DNA of 33,755 nucleotides from a bacterium (GTDB taxonomy: Bacteria > Bdellovibrionota_C > UBA2361 > RFPC01): the NCBI GenBank assembly GCA_030431715.1, contig JAUIIO010000007.1, forward strand, positions 1-33,755, written 5' to 3'. The position numbers and the translations under genes were made by a program. The notes below the pieces were generated by a model. It saw only the letters and a program-made list of their open reading frames with translations, made no database searches and had not been told where the DNA came from. This document shows positions 14,844 through 24,891 of the stretch, in pieces (within the stretch, counting starts at the first letter, position 1; every line of letters begins with the position of its first letter).

Positions 14844-16106
14844 ATGAAACAAAAAAAATCTTATAACTTATTTTCGAATATGTCGTTAATGATTGCTGTC
14901 TTAGGAATATTCGCTACTCTTTTTGTAGTTCAGCCAGCCTTCTCTCTCGAGAAGAAATCAACTAAAGAGGCAGAGCCAGCAAGGGGTCCTCACGGCGGGA
15001 AGCTTTTTGGTGATGATGATTTTCAGGTAGAAGTGACTATCTATGAACCTGATATTCCACCACAGTCACGGGTGTACTTTTACGAGTATGGCGAGCCACT
15101 TGATCCAGATGCCGTTAAAATCAGCATGGAACTTCATCGGATAGACCGGGTTGATGTGTTCTCATATCGAAAGCAAGACGATTATGCTATCGGTGATAAG
15201 GTCGTAGAAGAGCCACACTCTTTTGATGTGAAGATTCAGGCTATTTATAAAGGGAAAACGTATAACTGGGAGTATGCCTCATACGAGGGGCGCACTGAAC
15301 TTTCGCCAAAAGCGGTGGAGAGTGCAGGACTGGTTATTGAGTCAGCTGGGCCGGCCACGATTCGCAGCACATTACATGTTACAGGACGTATCATTCCAAA
15401 TGAGTATGAGTTGTTGCACTTAACTCCGCGATTCTCTGGAGTTGTCAAAACTATTAAGAAACAACTTGGAGATACGGTTCAGGCAAATGAAGTTATTGCA
15501 ACAATTGAGAGCAATGAAAGTCTCACCCTTTATGAGGTTCGCTCAAAGATCGCAGGTACTGTAATCCAGCGTGACGTCTCTTTAGGTGAAGTCGTTTCAG
15601 ATGGAGATGAGCTTTTTGTAGTGGCAAATCTAGAATCAGTCTGGGCAGAGTTCAATATTTATCGATCAGATATTCAGAAGGTTAAAAAAGGTCAAACGGT
15701 TATTATACGTAATGGTAAAGATGACCCATCGGTTACTGAAGCAACGATTAGCTACGTATCCCCCGTAAGTTCTCCGGATACTCAGGCGTTTCTTGCTCGT
15801 GCTGTCGTGCCGAATACTAGTATGAAGTGGAACCCGGGGCTTTTTATCTTGGGTGAGGTGGTACTAGACCAAGAGCATGTTCCAGTCGCGGTCAAAGCAG
15901 ATGCATTACAGACATTTCGAGACTGGGATGTCGTTTTCCAACGCAAAGGCAATTTGTTTGAGATAGCTATCCTTGAACTTGGGAGAAGAGACGGAGAATG
16001 GGTAGAAGTTCTCTCAGGCCTAGAGCCAGAAACCGAATACGTAACTGAGAATAGCTTTGTGGTGAAAGCTGATGTGCTTAAGTCAGGCGCAAGTCACGAT
16101 CACTAA
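14844..16106 (+). CDS. czcB: CzcB-like periplasmic adaptor (HlyD/RND MFP)
   Basis: A 420-residue adaptor with a signal or anchor segment (about 13-34). It has the CzcB-type N-terminal domain beginning GPHGGKLFGDDDFQVEVTIYE, which is diagnostic for metal-exporting members. A lipoyl/barrel-sandwich region follows (about 195-260, VVKTIKKQLGDTVQANEVIATIES ... AGTVIQRDVSLGEVVSDGDELFVVANL), then beta-barrel and membrane-proximal domains. It ends in a histidine-containing SHDH tail that may help bind metal. It links CzcA to CzcC and may pass periplasmic metal to the pump. It starts two bases after czcC and ends 22 bases before czcA. Confidence 0.93.
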   Translation: MKQKKSYNLFSNMSLMIAVLGIFATLFVVQPAFSLEKKSTKEAEPARGPHGGKLFGDDDFQVEVTIYEPDIPPQSRVYFYEYGEPLDPDAVKISMELHRIDRVDVFSYRKQDDYAIGDKVVEEPHSFDVKIQAIYKGKTYNWEYASYEGRTELSPKAVESAGLVIESAGPATIRSTLHVTGRIIPNEYELLHLTPRFSGVVKTIKKQLGDTVQANEVIATIESNESLTLYEVRSKIAGTVIQRDVSLGEVVSDGDELFVVANLESVWAEFNIYRSDIQKVKKGQTVIIRNGKDDPSVTEATISYVSPVSSPDTQAFLARAVVPNTSMKWNPGLFILGEVVLDQEHVPVAVKADALQTFRDWDVVFQRKGNLFEIAILELGRRDGEWVEVLSGLEPETEYVTENSFVVKADVLKSGASHDH

Positions 16107-16119
16107 TTTCTGAATTTAA

Positions 16120-19275
<3,156 letters not shown>

Positions 19276-19278
19276 GAT

Positions 19279-19320
19279 AAGGGAACGCTCCAAAATCTTT
19301 CAATATATTGTATGAGTTGG
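19279..19320. repeat. Degenerate palindromic repeat remnant, copy E
   Basis: GGGAACGCTCCAAAATC followed by TTTCAATATATTG resembles the start of the middle segment in the copy at 23528-23607 (GCTCGAAATCTTTCAATGTA). Both arms are mostly lost. It lies just after czcA. Confidence 0.35.
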
Positions 19321-19322
19321 TA

Positions 19323-19354
19323 GCATAACTAGCCGATTATACATGCATAACTAG
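19323..19354. repeat. Direct repeat GCATAACTAG x2, 22-bp spacing
   Basis: GCATAACTAG occurs at 19323-19332 and 19345-19354, spaced by 22 bp, i.e. two helical turns. It lies upstream of a TATTAT (19387-19392) in front of the gene at 19412. It could be a tandem protein binding site. Confidence 0.35.
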
Positions 19355-19411
19355 TATTTCCTTATATGCCCGGTGACTTTTGTCGATATTATATACAAAG
19401 GTCATTGAAAC

Positions 19412-20413
19412 ATGGATGTCTCTACGAGCTTATTTTCAACGCGGCGTAACTCGCCTTTCTCAGGAGCCTATGCTGGTCTTAGCATAAACGGGCAGCGTGC
19501 AAATGGTTTCGGCCGTGGAATTTCATTTCACTCATCTCAAAACATACAATCAACTGGTGGCGTTGATGAAGCCGTCGTAGTTGATCTCGCTAAGAAGACG
19601 AACAAAGCAGAGGAGCTTGAGCGGATAAAAGAGGCTCAGGCGGATGGTGTTGAGGGTGAACTTGATAAACGGCTCGATGCAATCGATCAGGTATACGAGA
19701 AGATGCAGGGGCTTATCAAAAAAGCGGATGAGCATGGCATCTCTATTGAGCAAAGATTTGCAATCGCAAAAGAACTCATGGCTCTAACTGCAGAGTATAT
19801 ACGACTTACTGCACCGCAAAAAGAAGATGCAGAAGGGACTGCACTTTACGGGGCAGTAGAATCAGGATTTACGCAGAGCGATTCTATTGATGCACTCGCT
19901 GAGAGTTCTCAGGAAACCAATTATTTACGCTATACTCTGTCCAGATCGTTAGTGTCAAAAAGAGAGATAGTGGGTGATGGCTTTATCGGACTTATGCGGG
20001 ATGGCTCTGATAAGGGCGAAGCGTTTCGTAATGAGTTCCGAAGTATATTTCAAGATATTGCGGAGACCAGATTCTATGTAGGAGATCAAGAAGCTCCTGC
20101 AGGGGAAGGATTTAATCTCATACACATAGATATCGGTTCTCAGGAAGGTCGTGACGCAGCAATGAATATGCTTAAGGGCCGCAGAGAGCGACTTCATCGT
20201 GCACAAGATATTCTGGATTCATACCGCCAGACCGGGAAAAGAATCTCTCTTAATATCGAAGTTGCTCCAGATGCTACTACACTTGATAAGGGGAAGTTGA
20301 GTGAGATTATGCAGCTCTCTAAAGATCTAGCGACTTCACTTGAAGCTGACGGAATTTTTGATATACACAGGCTCGATAAACAGGTTGTTCAGGATATGCT
20401 TTACGGGGAGTAG
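19412..20413 (+). CDS. Hypothetical cytoplasmic helical protein
   Basis: A 333-residue protein with no signal peptide or membrane helices. The first 50 residues are Ser/Gly/Asn-rich and look disordered (MDVSTSLFSTRRNSPFSG...). Residues 60-130 are strongly helical and charged (LAKKTNKAEELERIKEAQADGVEGELDKRLDAIDQVYEKMQGL), suggestive of a coiled coil. The C-terminal half is mixed (FNLIHIDIGSQEGRDAAMNMLKGRRERLHRAQDILDSY; ISLNIEVAPDATTLDKGKLSEIMQLSKDLA). The disordered start is reminiscent of proteins exported without cleavage or of structural accessory proteins, but no family can be named. AAAGG lies about 10 bases before the ATG. Confidence 0.6.
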   Translation: MDVSTSLFSTRRNSPFSGAYAGLSINGQRANGFGRGISFHSSQNIQSTGGVDEAVVVDLAKKTNKAEELERIKEAQADGVEGELDKRLDAIDQVYEKMQGLIKKADEHGISIEQRFAIAKELMALTAEYIRLTAPQKEDAEGTALYGAVESGFTQSDSIDALAESSQETNYLRYTLSRSLVSKREIVGDGFIGLMRDGSDKGEAFRNEFRSIFQDIAETRFYVGDQEAPAGEGFNLIHIDIGSQEGRDAAMNMLKGRRERLHRAQDILDSYRQTGKRISLNIEVAPDATTLDKGKLSEIMQLSKDLATSLEADGIFDIHRLDKQVVQDMLYGE

Positions 20414-20449
20414 GTGACATCTTCGTGCTTACAGAAATCTATAAAGCTA

Positions 20450-20890
20450 CTAGAAATCACCATTTTCTTTATCTAGCTTAGCTTGAACTCTTTTTCGCTG
20501 CCGTACGAAACCTTTCATTCTGGCCTCAGCTCGATCAACGCATTCGTAGAGCAACTTTCCTTCATCTCCTTTGCATGCAGGAGATATTTTTTTTAGCACA
20601 GAAGTCCATCGATACAGCAACCCAATAAGATTATTGTGTTCAGAAATCTCCTGAATATCCCCGAGGCGATCGAGATTTATTTGCCAAAAACTACGGTCAG
20701 ACATCCGGAGTCTGTTGGTAAAGGCTGCTCCCTGAAAATTTTCCGGGTCATAATCTAGGCTCGCAAAATGATCGCAATCCTCAGATATGAGATCCTGCAA
20801 GTCTGCTAGCGGTAGAGATTCAATAGTGTCCAAGAGCTCATTGGTAGGAACCTCTCTGTCATCTGGATAATGGTAAAAGTTATTTGGCAT
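20450..20890 (-). CDS. Hypothetical protein
   Basis: A 146-residue acidic soluble protein on the minus strand, convergent with the previous gene (36-base gap). The N-terminal half is acidic (YHYPDDREVPTNELLDTIESLPLADLQDLISEDCDHF). The C-terminal half is helical and basic (LYECVDRAEARMKGFVRQRKRVQAKLDKENGDF). No motif or signal is found and no family recognised. A palindromic repeat segment lies directly upstream of its start. Confidence 0.5.
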   Translation of the reverse strand: MPNNFYHYPDDREVPTNELLDTIESLPLADLQDLISEDCDHFASLDYDPENFQGAAFTNRLRMSDRSFWQINLDRLGDIQEISEHNNLIGLLYRWTSVLKKISPACKGDEGKLLYECVDRAEARMKGFVRQRKRVQAKLDKENGDF

Positions 20891-20894
20891 AAAA

Positions 20895-21027
20895 ATGGGG
20901 CAATCCCTTGATCCCTAAGATAAATTTGCTTAGTGCTCCGATTTATTTAAACTATACAGGTGGTTCTCGTTTTGTCTAGAGCGCCGCATATCATTAGTTT
21001 TAATATCATAATAGGGACGATCCCCTT
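20895..21027. repeat. Palindromic repeat arms, copy F
   Basis: ATGGGGCAATCCC near 20895-20907 and AATAGGGACGATCCCCTTTT ending about 21029 (core GGGACGATCCCC at 21014-21025) resemble the two arms of the family. They are about 105 bases apart rather than the usual 35-45, and the right arm alone is well preserved. They lie between two minus-strand genes. Confidence 0.5.
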
Positions 21028-21072
21028 TTCTCGCCCTTAAAAAAGTAACTTGGTACTTCGCTTTTCGTAGAA

Positions 21073-21828
21073 CTAGCGTTTGCGCTCATTCATTCTCTGC
21101 TCGGTAAAAGTTGATATAAACTGCTTTAGTGGTGATATCGTTTCGCTTTGAAACGGTACAACGATTCGGTACTGACAATGCTCGGTATCATCGAAATAAG
21201 AGAAGGGGATCTGGGCTACTCCTAGATTCACTCCAGTCATTGTGGCCCCTAGGGCTACCGTTTGCCACGGCGCGCCGGACTCGCAAGCCCGATACTGAAT
21301 TGCTATCGGAGCGTGAGCGAGTCCGAATCCGTCGTTTGTTTGAAAGGTCACCTTTGCGAGACACTCTGTGCCCTGAGCGATAGCGTTTGCTTGTCGTATT
21401 ATTTCGTTGTTTTCAAAGAAAATATCACAGGTACCTACTATTTTTGCTCGCATAGTTACAGTTTCGGTAGTTTGTTCTTCGAGGACGGGGTTTATCTTAA
21501 TTGAGAGGATGAGGAAGGAGTCTTCCTGAGGAACTTGGATAATTTGTATGGCCATTCCATCACCTCGTACTACTTCAAGGGTTAGAACTTGGCCGACTTC
21601 CATATCAAGCTGGATAGTAAAATTTCCTTCCTTGTTGGAAAGGACCATGTCCCCGGTTTCAAGAAGGGTAATAGTAGCGTCCTGAACAGGTTGGCCGGAG
21701 GTGTCGACTACCTGACCTACCAAAGTAAATATTTCTCCGGTACCTGTCCCAGAAGACCCGCCACCAGCACAGGAGGTTAGTAATAAGGACGCGACAGTAA
21801 GAAGTAAGGTGAGTAACAGGCGAGACAT
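21073..21828 (-). CDS. Lipoprotein with carboxypeptidase-regulatory-like domain
   Basis: A 251-residue lipoprotein precursor. The signal sequence ends in the lipobox L17-T-S-C20, followed by a Gly/Ser-rich linker (AGGGSSGTGTG). Residues about 34-87 (FTLVGQVVDTSGQPVQDATITLLETGDMVLSNKEGNFTI) form a CarboxypepD_reg-like/transthyretin-type beta-sandwich, as found in many surface and outer-membrane proteins. The rest is beta-rich with three cysteines. Its ATG overlaps the upstream stop by one base (TGATG), so it is translationally coupled to the DUF6502 gene. The pairing suggests an envelope function linked to that protein. Its binding partner is unknown. Confidence 0.8.
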   Translation of the reverse strand: MSRLLLTLLLTVASLLLTSCAGGGSSGTGTGEIFTLVGQVVDTSGQPVQDATITLLETGDMVLSNKEGNFTIQLDMEVGQVLTLEVVRGDGMAIQIIQVPQEDSFLILSIKINPVLEEQTTETVTMRAKIVGTCDIFFENNEIIRQANAIAQGTECLAKVTFQTNDGFGLAHAPIAIQYRACESGAPWQTVALGATMTGVNLGVAQIPFSYFDDTEHCQYRIVVPFQSETISPLKQFISTFTEQRMNERKR

Positions 21829-22610
21829 CAGCTATCCTTTTTCTCATTTGTCAGACTAAACGAGCAAACACTGACCTTGCCCTGGCCCTTAGAGGCGTAG
21901 AGAGTCGGGTTCAGGTCTTTGTCGAACTTGCTCAGGTAAGTGCGGAGTTCGGCGTGAAAGGCTGCGCCGCGTTTGAGAATCCATTCCTGTATCTCAGGGA
22001 GCTTCTCCGTGACTATATTGTCGTACGTGGTGTTAATGTGGAGTTGGGGTGCTTCACATTCTTCGGATTGAATATTATTTAAAAGTGTCTCACTGAGCAG
22101 AGCAATGTCTCTACTCCAAAACTCATAAGATTCGTTAGATTCGGGTTTTGACTCAAATGTTTTTCGATTGAGCTGAATCGTATTGTCTTCTTTTGTCACA
22201 AGATTGAGCCGATGCATTTCAAAGAGGACGGTGTAAGGATTTAGATCTGAAGTTACAGATTGTACGAGTTCTGAAAACTCACTTTCTGCACCTTCGTGGT
22301 GAAGGGAGGCAGGCTTTCCGCGTTCCGTAAGAAATCTTTTATCATGTTGCCATTGCCCAATGATTTTTGAAATCACATTTAACTTTTCAGTTTGAGTGTC
22401 AGGGAGATCCATTCGCTTTGAGACCTCTCTTCTTGGTAGTCCGGTCATAGCTGCGAGCTTACTCTGATTAGGATCTTCGCCGAGACGAGTCAGCTCCTCG
22501 CCAGCTACTTGAACGAGGCAATTCTTCAGCGCTTCAAGAAGTTCCTGCGATTTAAAGCCGCGACGGAGAGCAAATACAATGGCAGGTTTTAGGAGTTGTC
22601 GGAGGATCAT
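21828..22610 (-). CDS. DUF6502 family protein
   Basis: About 260 residues from ATG 22610 (MILRQLLKPAIVFALRRGFKSQELLEALKNCLVQVAGEEL). A longer frame to 22691 would add a poorly conserved, hydrophobic extension and is upstream of the promoter. The N-terminal half matches the DUF6502 pattern: LLKPAI...LRRG..SQELLEALK, a helix-turn-helix-like segment (NQSKLAAMTGLPRREVSKRM), then IGQWQHDKRFLTERGKPASL and EFSELVQSVTSDLNPYTVLFEMHRLNLV. The HTH-like part suggests nucleic-acid binding, but the family's function is not established. TTGCTT-N16-TATAAT lies just upstream (22635-22662). Confidence 0.75.
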   Translation of the reverse strand: MILRQLLKPAIVFALRRGFKSQELLEALKNCLVQVAGEELTRLGEDPNQSKLAAMTGLPRREVSKRMDLPDTQTEKLNVISKIIGQWQHDKRFLTERGKPASLHHEGAESEFSELVQSVTSDLNPYTVLFEMHRLNLVTKEDNTIQLNRKTFESKPESNESYEFWSRDIALLSETLLNNIQSEECEAPQLHINTTYDNIVTEKLPEIQEWILKRGAAFHAELRTYLSKFDKDLNPTLYASKGQGKVSVCSFSLTNEKKDS

Positions 22611-22614
22611 ATTT

Positions 22615-22662
22615 AAACACTGTGTTATCAGCACATTATATAGTAATTGAATAATTAAGCAA
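22615..22662 (-). promoter_or_regulatory. Promoter of the DUF6502/lipoprotein operon with overlapping palindrome
   Basis: On the minus strand, TTGCTT (complement of 22657-22662), a 16-base spacer and TATAAT (22635-22640) place the start near 22628, with an 18-base leader. AACAC-T-GTGTT (22615-22625) lies in that leader and is a possible operator. Confidence 0.55.
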
Positions 22663-22694
22663 TAAAAGCTTGATCGAAAGGATAGTAGCAACTA

Positions 22695-22711
22695 ATGTGT
22701 GATTAACACAT
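22695..22711. promoter_or_regulatory. Palindrome ATGTGT-GATTA-ACACAT in the divergent region
   Basis: A 6-bp inverted repeat with a 5-base spacer, 17 bases before the ATG at 22728. Its half-site (TGTGT/ACACA) resembles the palindrome at 22615-22625, so one regulator could serve both divergent genes. Confidence 0.4.
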
Positions 22712-22727
22712 CATATGGAGTGCCGCT

Positions 22728-23510
22728 ATGAAGTATGTTCGCTTTACTCTTCTTTTACTCTTATCAGCTTGTTTTCTTACATCAGAGGCTTTGGCGCAGA
22801 TTGAAATCGTCAATCCTTCGCTAAAGCAGATCAACTTGATTAAGCATCAGCATGGTCAAGCTCCAGATAAGATTCTTTTCCTTCGCTATAAAGGAACAGA
22901 GGAATTCTGTGCAAACGTGAGCTTTGTAGGAGGTGATACCGATTTATTAAGCTTTCCAAGAGTGAATAACGAATGGGTATGGCAAAGAGCTCTCTGTTTT
23001 GAGCCCGGTGAACTTCGTACCGTAGTGGTTCAAGCCCAAATCCGTGACGTCGGCGTCTATGCATCGTCACTACATCTTGAGAATCAACGAGATGCAACGG
23101 ATGTTCTAGATATCCCTATATATATGAAATATCGAAAGCTTCCATCGGTGAGCATTGATTCATTTGAGGTCACTAATGGTGAATGTGGTCTGGAATATCA
23201 ATGTTGGAAAGCGACAGTGAAAGTGCGTAACAGGGGTTTTCGATCCACTCGAAGAGGTGGGAAGCTCCGTGTCGGTTGGGTATTTGGGGAAGACGCAGTA
23301 CAGGAGAAAGTTAAAGTACTACCGATCATGCGTCAAAAACGCGCAAGAACTTTCACCATGCTTTTTAAGCTGCCAATAGAGACGTATTCTGATTATAGAG
23401 AAAAGGTTTACTCTGTTCGCCTCGTAGCTAGTCTTGTCGGAGACCGAAAGCAGCTTGGGAGATACAAGAGGTTCAGAAGCTCTTCAGTAACCCTAGAGCG
23501 GTACGTTTAA
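22728..23510 (+). CDS. Secreted beta-rich protein, unknown
   Basis: A 260-residue protein with an N-terminal signal. Cleavage by signal peptidase I after ALA at 21-23 is likely. A lipobox-like L-S-A-C15 is also present, so a lipoprotein cannot be excluded. The mature part looks like two immunoglobulin-like beta domains: about 24-135 (IEIVNPSLKQINLIKHQHG...VYASSLHLENQRDATDVLDIPIYMKYR) and 138-260 (PSVSIDSFEVTNGECGLEYQCWKATVKVRNRGFRSTRRG). The second resembles a CARDB/adhesion-type sandwich. Four or more cysteines fit a periplasmic site. GGAG lies before the ATG. It is transcribed divergently from the DUF6502/lipoprotein pair, and envelope function is inferred only. Confidence 0.6.
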   Translation: MKYVRFTLLLLLSACFLTSEALAQIEIVNPSLKQINLIKHQHGQAPDKILFLRYKGTEEFCANVSFVGGDTDLLSFPRVNNEWVWQRALCFEPGELRTVVVQAQIRDVGVYASSLHLENQRDATDVLDIPIYMKYRKLPSVSIDSFEVTNGECGLEYQCWKATVKVRNRGFRSTRRGGKLRVGWVFGEDAVQEKVKVLPIMRQKRARTFTMLFKLPIETYSDYREKVYSVRLVASLVGDRKQLGRYKRFRSSSVTLERYV

Positions 23511-23527
23511 AGGCAGTAGCTTGTGGC

Positions 23528-23607
23528 ATAATGGGGATCGTCCCTATTATGCTCGAAATCTTTCAATGTATTTGCTGCTTTACGCTAATAGGGACGATCC
23601 CCATTAT
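23528..23607. repeat. Interspersed palindromic repeat, copy G: perfect 22-bp inverted repeat
   Basis: The arm at 23528-23549 is the exact reverse complement of 23586-23607 (22 of 22), with 36 bases between. Each arm is also nearly self-complementary (GGGGA-TCG-TCCC with flanking ATAAT/ATTAT). The unit can thus form either one long hairpin or two short ones, as in BIME-type pairs of REP sequences. The middle begins GCTCGAAATCTTTCAATG. It lies 17 bases after the stop at 23510. The rest of the 334-base gap to 23844 contains only a leader hairpin (23744-23767) and an unconvincing 41-codon frame (23676-23801). Confidence 0.8.
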
Positions 23608-23743
23608 TGACGCCACAGTATTTTAAATACTCTGCCTTGATTGATAATGAAGTCATTCCCTAGTATGCATTATATATGCACCTACGACGTTTTCTCTCTA
23701 CATCTCTTTTCATTGCTATGCCAAATTTCTTATCCGTGCCAGA

Positions 23744-23767
23744 AAGTAGTAGCTTTGCTTACTACTT
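23744..23767 (+). other. Hairpin upstream of the yeiH-like gene
   Basis: AAGTAGTAGC pairs with GCTTACTACTT with one bulged A and a TTT loop. It lies about 78 bases before the start codon. There is no T run after it. It could be a leader structure. Confidence 0.35.
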
Positions 23768-23844
23768 ATTTAGGCTTGCACTTTGTCGTAAGCTTCTATA
23801 ACAGACGTTCGTTTTTATGATCCTGAAGGGGTGCGAGAAGCCTT

Positions 23845-24768
23845 TTGAGTCGTATTATAATTCTATCTGGTGCTTTTATCTCTCTGGTGGCAGGGCTATC
23901 TTCCGGCGTTGCATTGCTATTGGGTATCGTCGCAGGAGTTGCTACTAAGAATCCCTATATTGATTATACCCGCAAATACACCTCTCGGCTGCTCGCTTGG
24001 TCTATTGTTGGACTTGGTGCAGGGGTGAATCTTTCGGTAGTTGCTGAAGCAGGACTTCAAGGAATTGGTTATACATTTGTTGGTATTCTAGCTACGCTTT
24101 TAGTTGGCACGCTGCTCGGTAGAGTTTTTGGTTGTGAAAAACAGCTGACGCTTCTTATTTGCTGCGGTACGGCAATCTGTGGGGGGAGTGCCATCGCGGC
24201 TGTGTCTGCTACCATTGGAGCATCTGCTGGCGCGACCTCCGTTTCGCTTGCTACGGTATTTCTTTTAAATGCCCTCGCTTTATATGTCTTTCCATATGTG
24301 GGGAATCTCTTAGAGCTTACCCAGTCTCAGTTTGGCCTTTGGTGTGCACTCGCAATTCATGACACGAGCTCTGTTGTAGGGGCTGCGCTCGGGTATGGAT
24401 CAGAGGCTTTAAATATTGCTACTACAGTTAAACTTTCGAGAGCGCTCTGGATTATACCTCTATGTTTCGCGCTAAGTTTTCGTGTTCGAGAACATTCGCA
24501 AGAGGAAGCAAAAGTCTCAGCTAAGAAGCCGTGGTTTATTCTTGGGTTTTTATTGATGTCTGCAATTGTCACGACTTTCCCTGAGCTAACAAAGTTCGGA
24601 GAGATGGTTGCAGCAATTTCTCGAAGAGTTCTCATCATGACCTTGTATCTTATCGGAACTGGATTAACTCTCGATGTTATTAAGAGGGTGGGGGCTCGTC
24701 CCCTAATACTTGGGGTAGTGCTCTGGATACTTGTTGGTGTGATAAGCCTTGCGGCGATTATGGCCTGA
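23845..24768 (+). CDS. yeiH: YeiH/UPF0324 family membrane protein
   Basis: A 307-residue integral membrane protein of the UPF0324 (Cons_hypoth698) family. About nine or ten helices are present, with the conserved TM motifs CGTAICGGSAIAAVSATIGA (about residues 110-129) and AIHDTSSVVGAALGYG (about 172-187). Members have been proposed to be sulfate or organosulfur-acid exporters, but the function is not firmly established. The start must be TTG 23845: two in-frame TGA codons lie 20-27 bases upstream and no ATG intervenes. GAGAAG is upstream. This gives a slightly shorter N-terminus than in E. coli. No LysR-type regulator is adjacent. Confidence 0.88.
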   Translation: MSRIIILSGAFISLVAGLSSGVALLLGIVAGVATKNPYIDYTRKYTSRLLAWSIVGLGAGVNLSVVAEAGLQGIGYTFVGILATLLVGTLLGRVFGCEKQLTLLICCGTAICGGSAIAAVSATIGASAGATSVSLATVFLLNALALYVFPYVGNLLELTQSQFGLWCALAIHDTSSVVGAALGYGSEALNIATTVKLSRALWIIPLCFALSFRVREHSQEEAKVSAKKPWFILGFLLMSAIVTTFPELTKFGEMVAAISRRVLIMTLYLIGTGLTLDVIKRVGARPLILGVVLWILVGVISLAAIMA

Positions 24769-24851
24769 AGCTGTCTTGACCTTTAAGTTCAACAGATTAT
24801 TGAGTTTTACCAGTGCTTATCTTTGATGAAGTCCTGATATGGAGAGTTTTC

Positions 24852-24879
24852 TTGAGTAAGATCTCCTATATAGTATATC
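24852..24879 (+). promoter_or_regulatory. Putative promoter with near-leaderless start
   Basis: TTGAGT (24852-24857), 16-base spacer, TATATC (24874-24879). The predicted start is about six bases before ATG 24892, leaving no room for a Shine-Dalgarno. A GGAGA/TCTCC inverted pair (24841-24845, 24862-24866) flanks the -35 box. Confidence 0.4.
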
Positions 24880-24891
24880 TATCTCAGCGAT

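Noticed and set aside
23676..23801. 41-codon frame (MHLRRFLSTSLFIAMPNF...) upstream of the yeiH-like gene
   Set aside because: No ribosome binding site and no recognisable sequence; it overlaps the leader hairpin. Chance ORF is the simpler reading.
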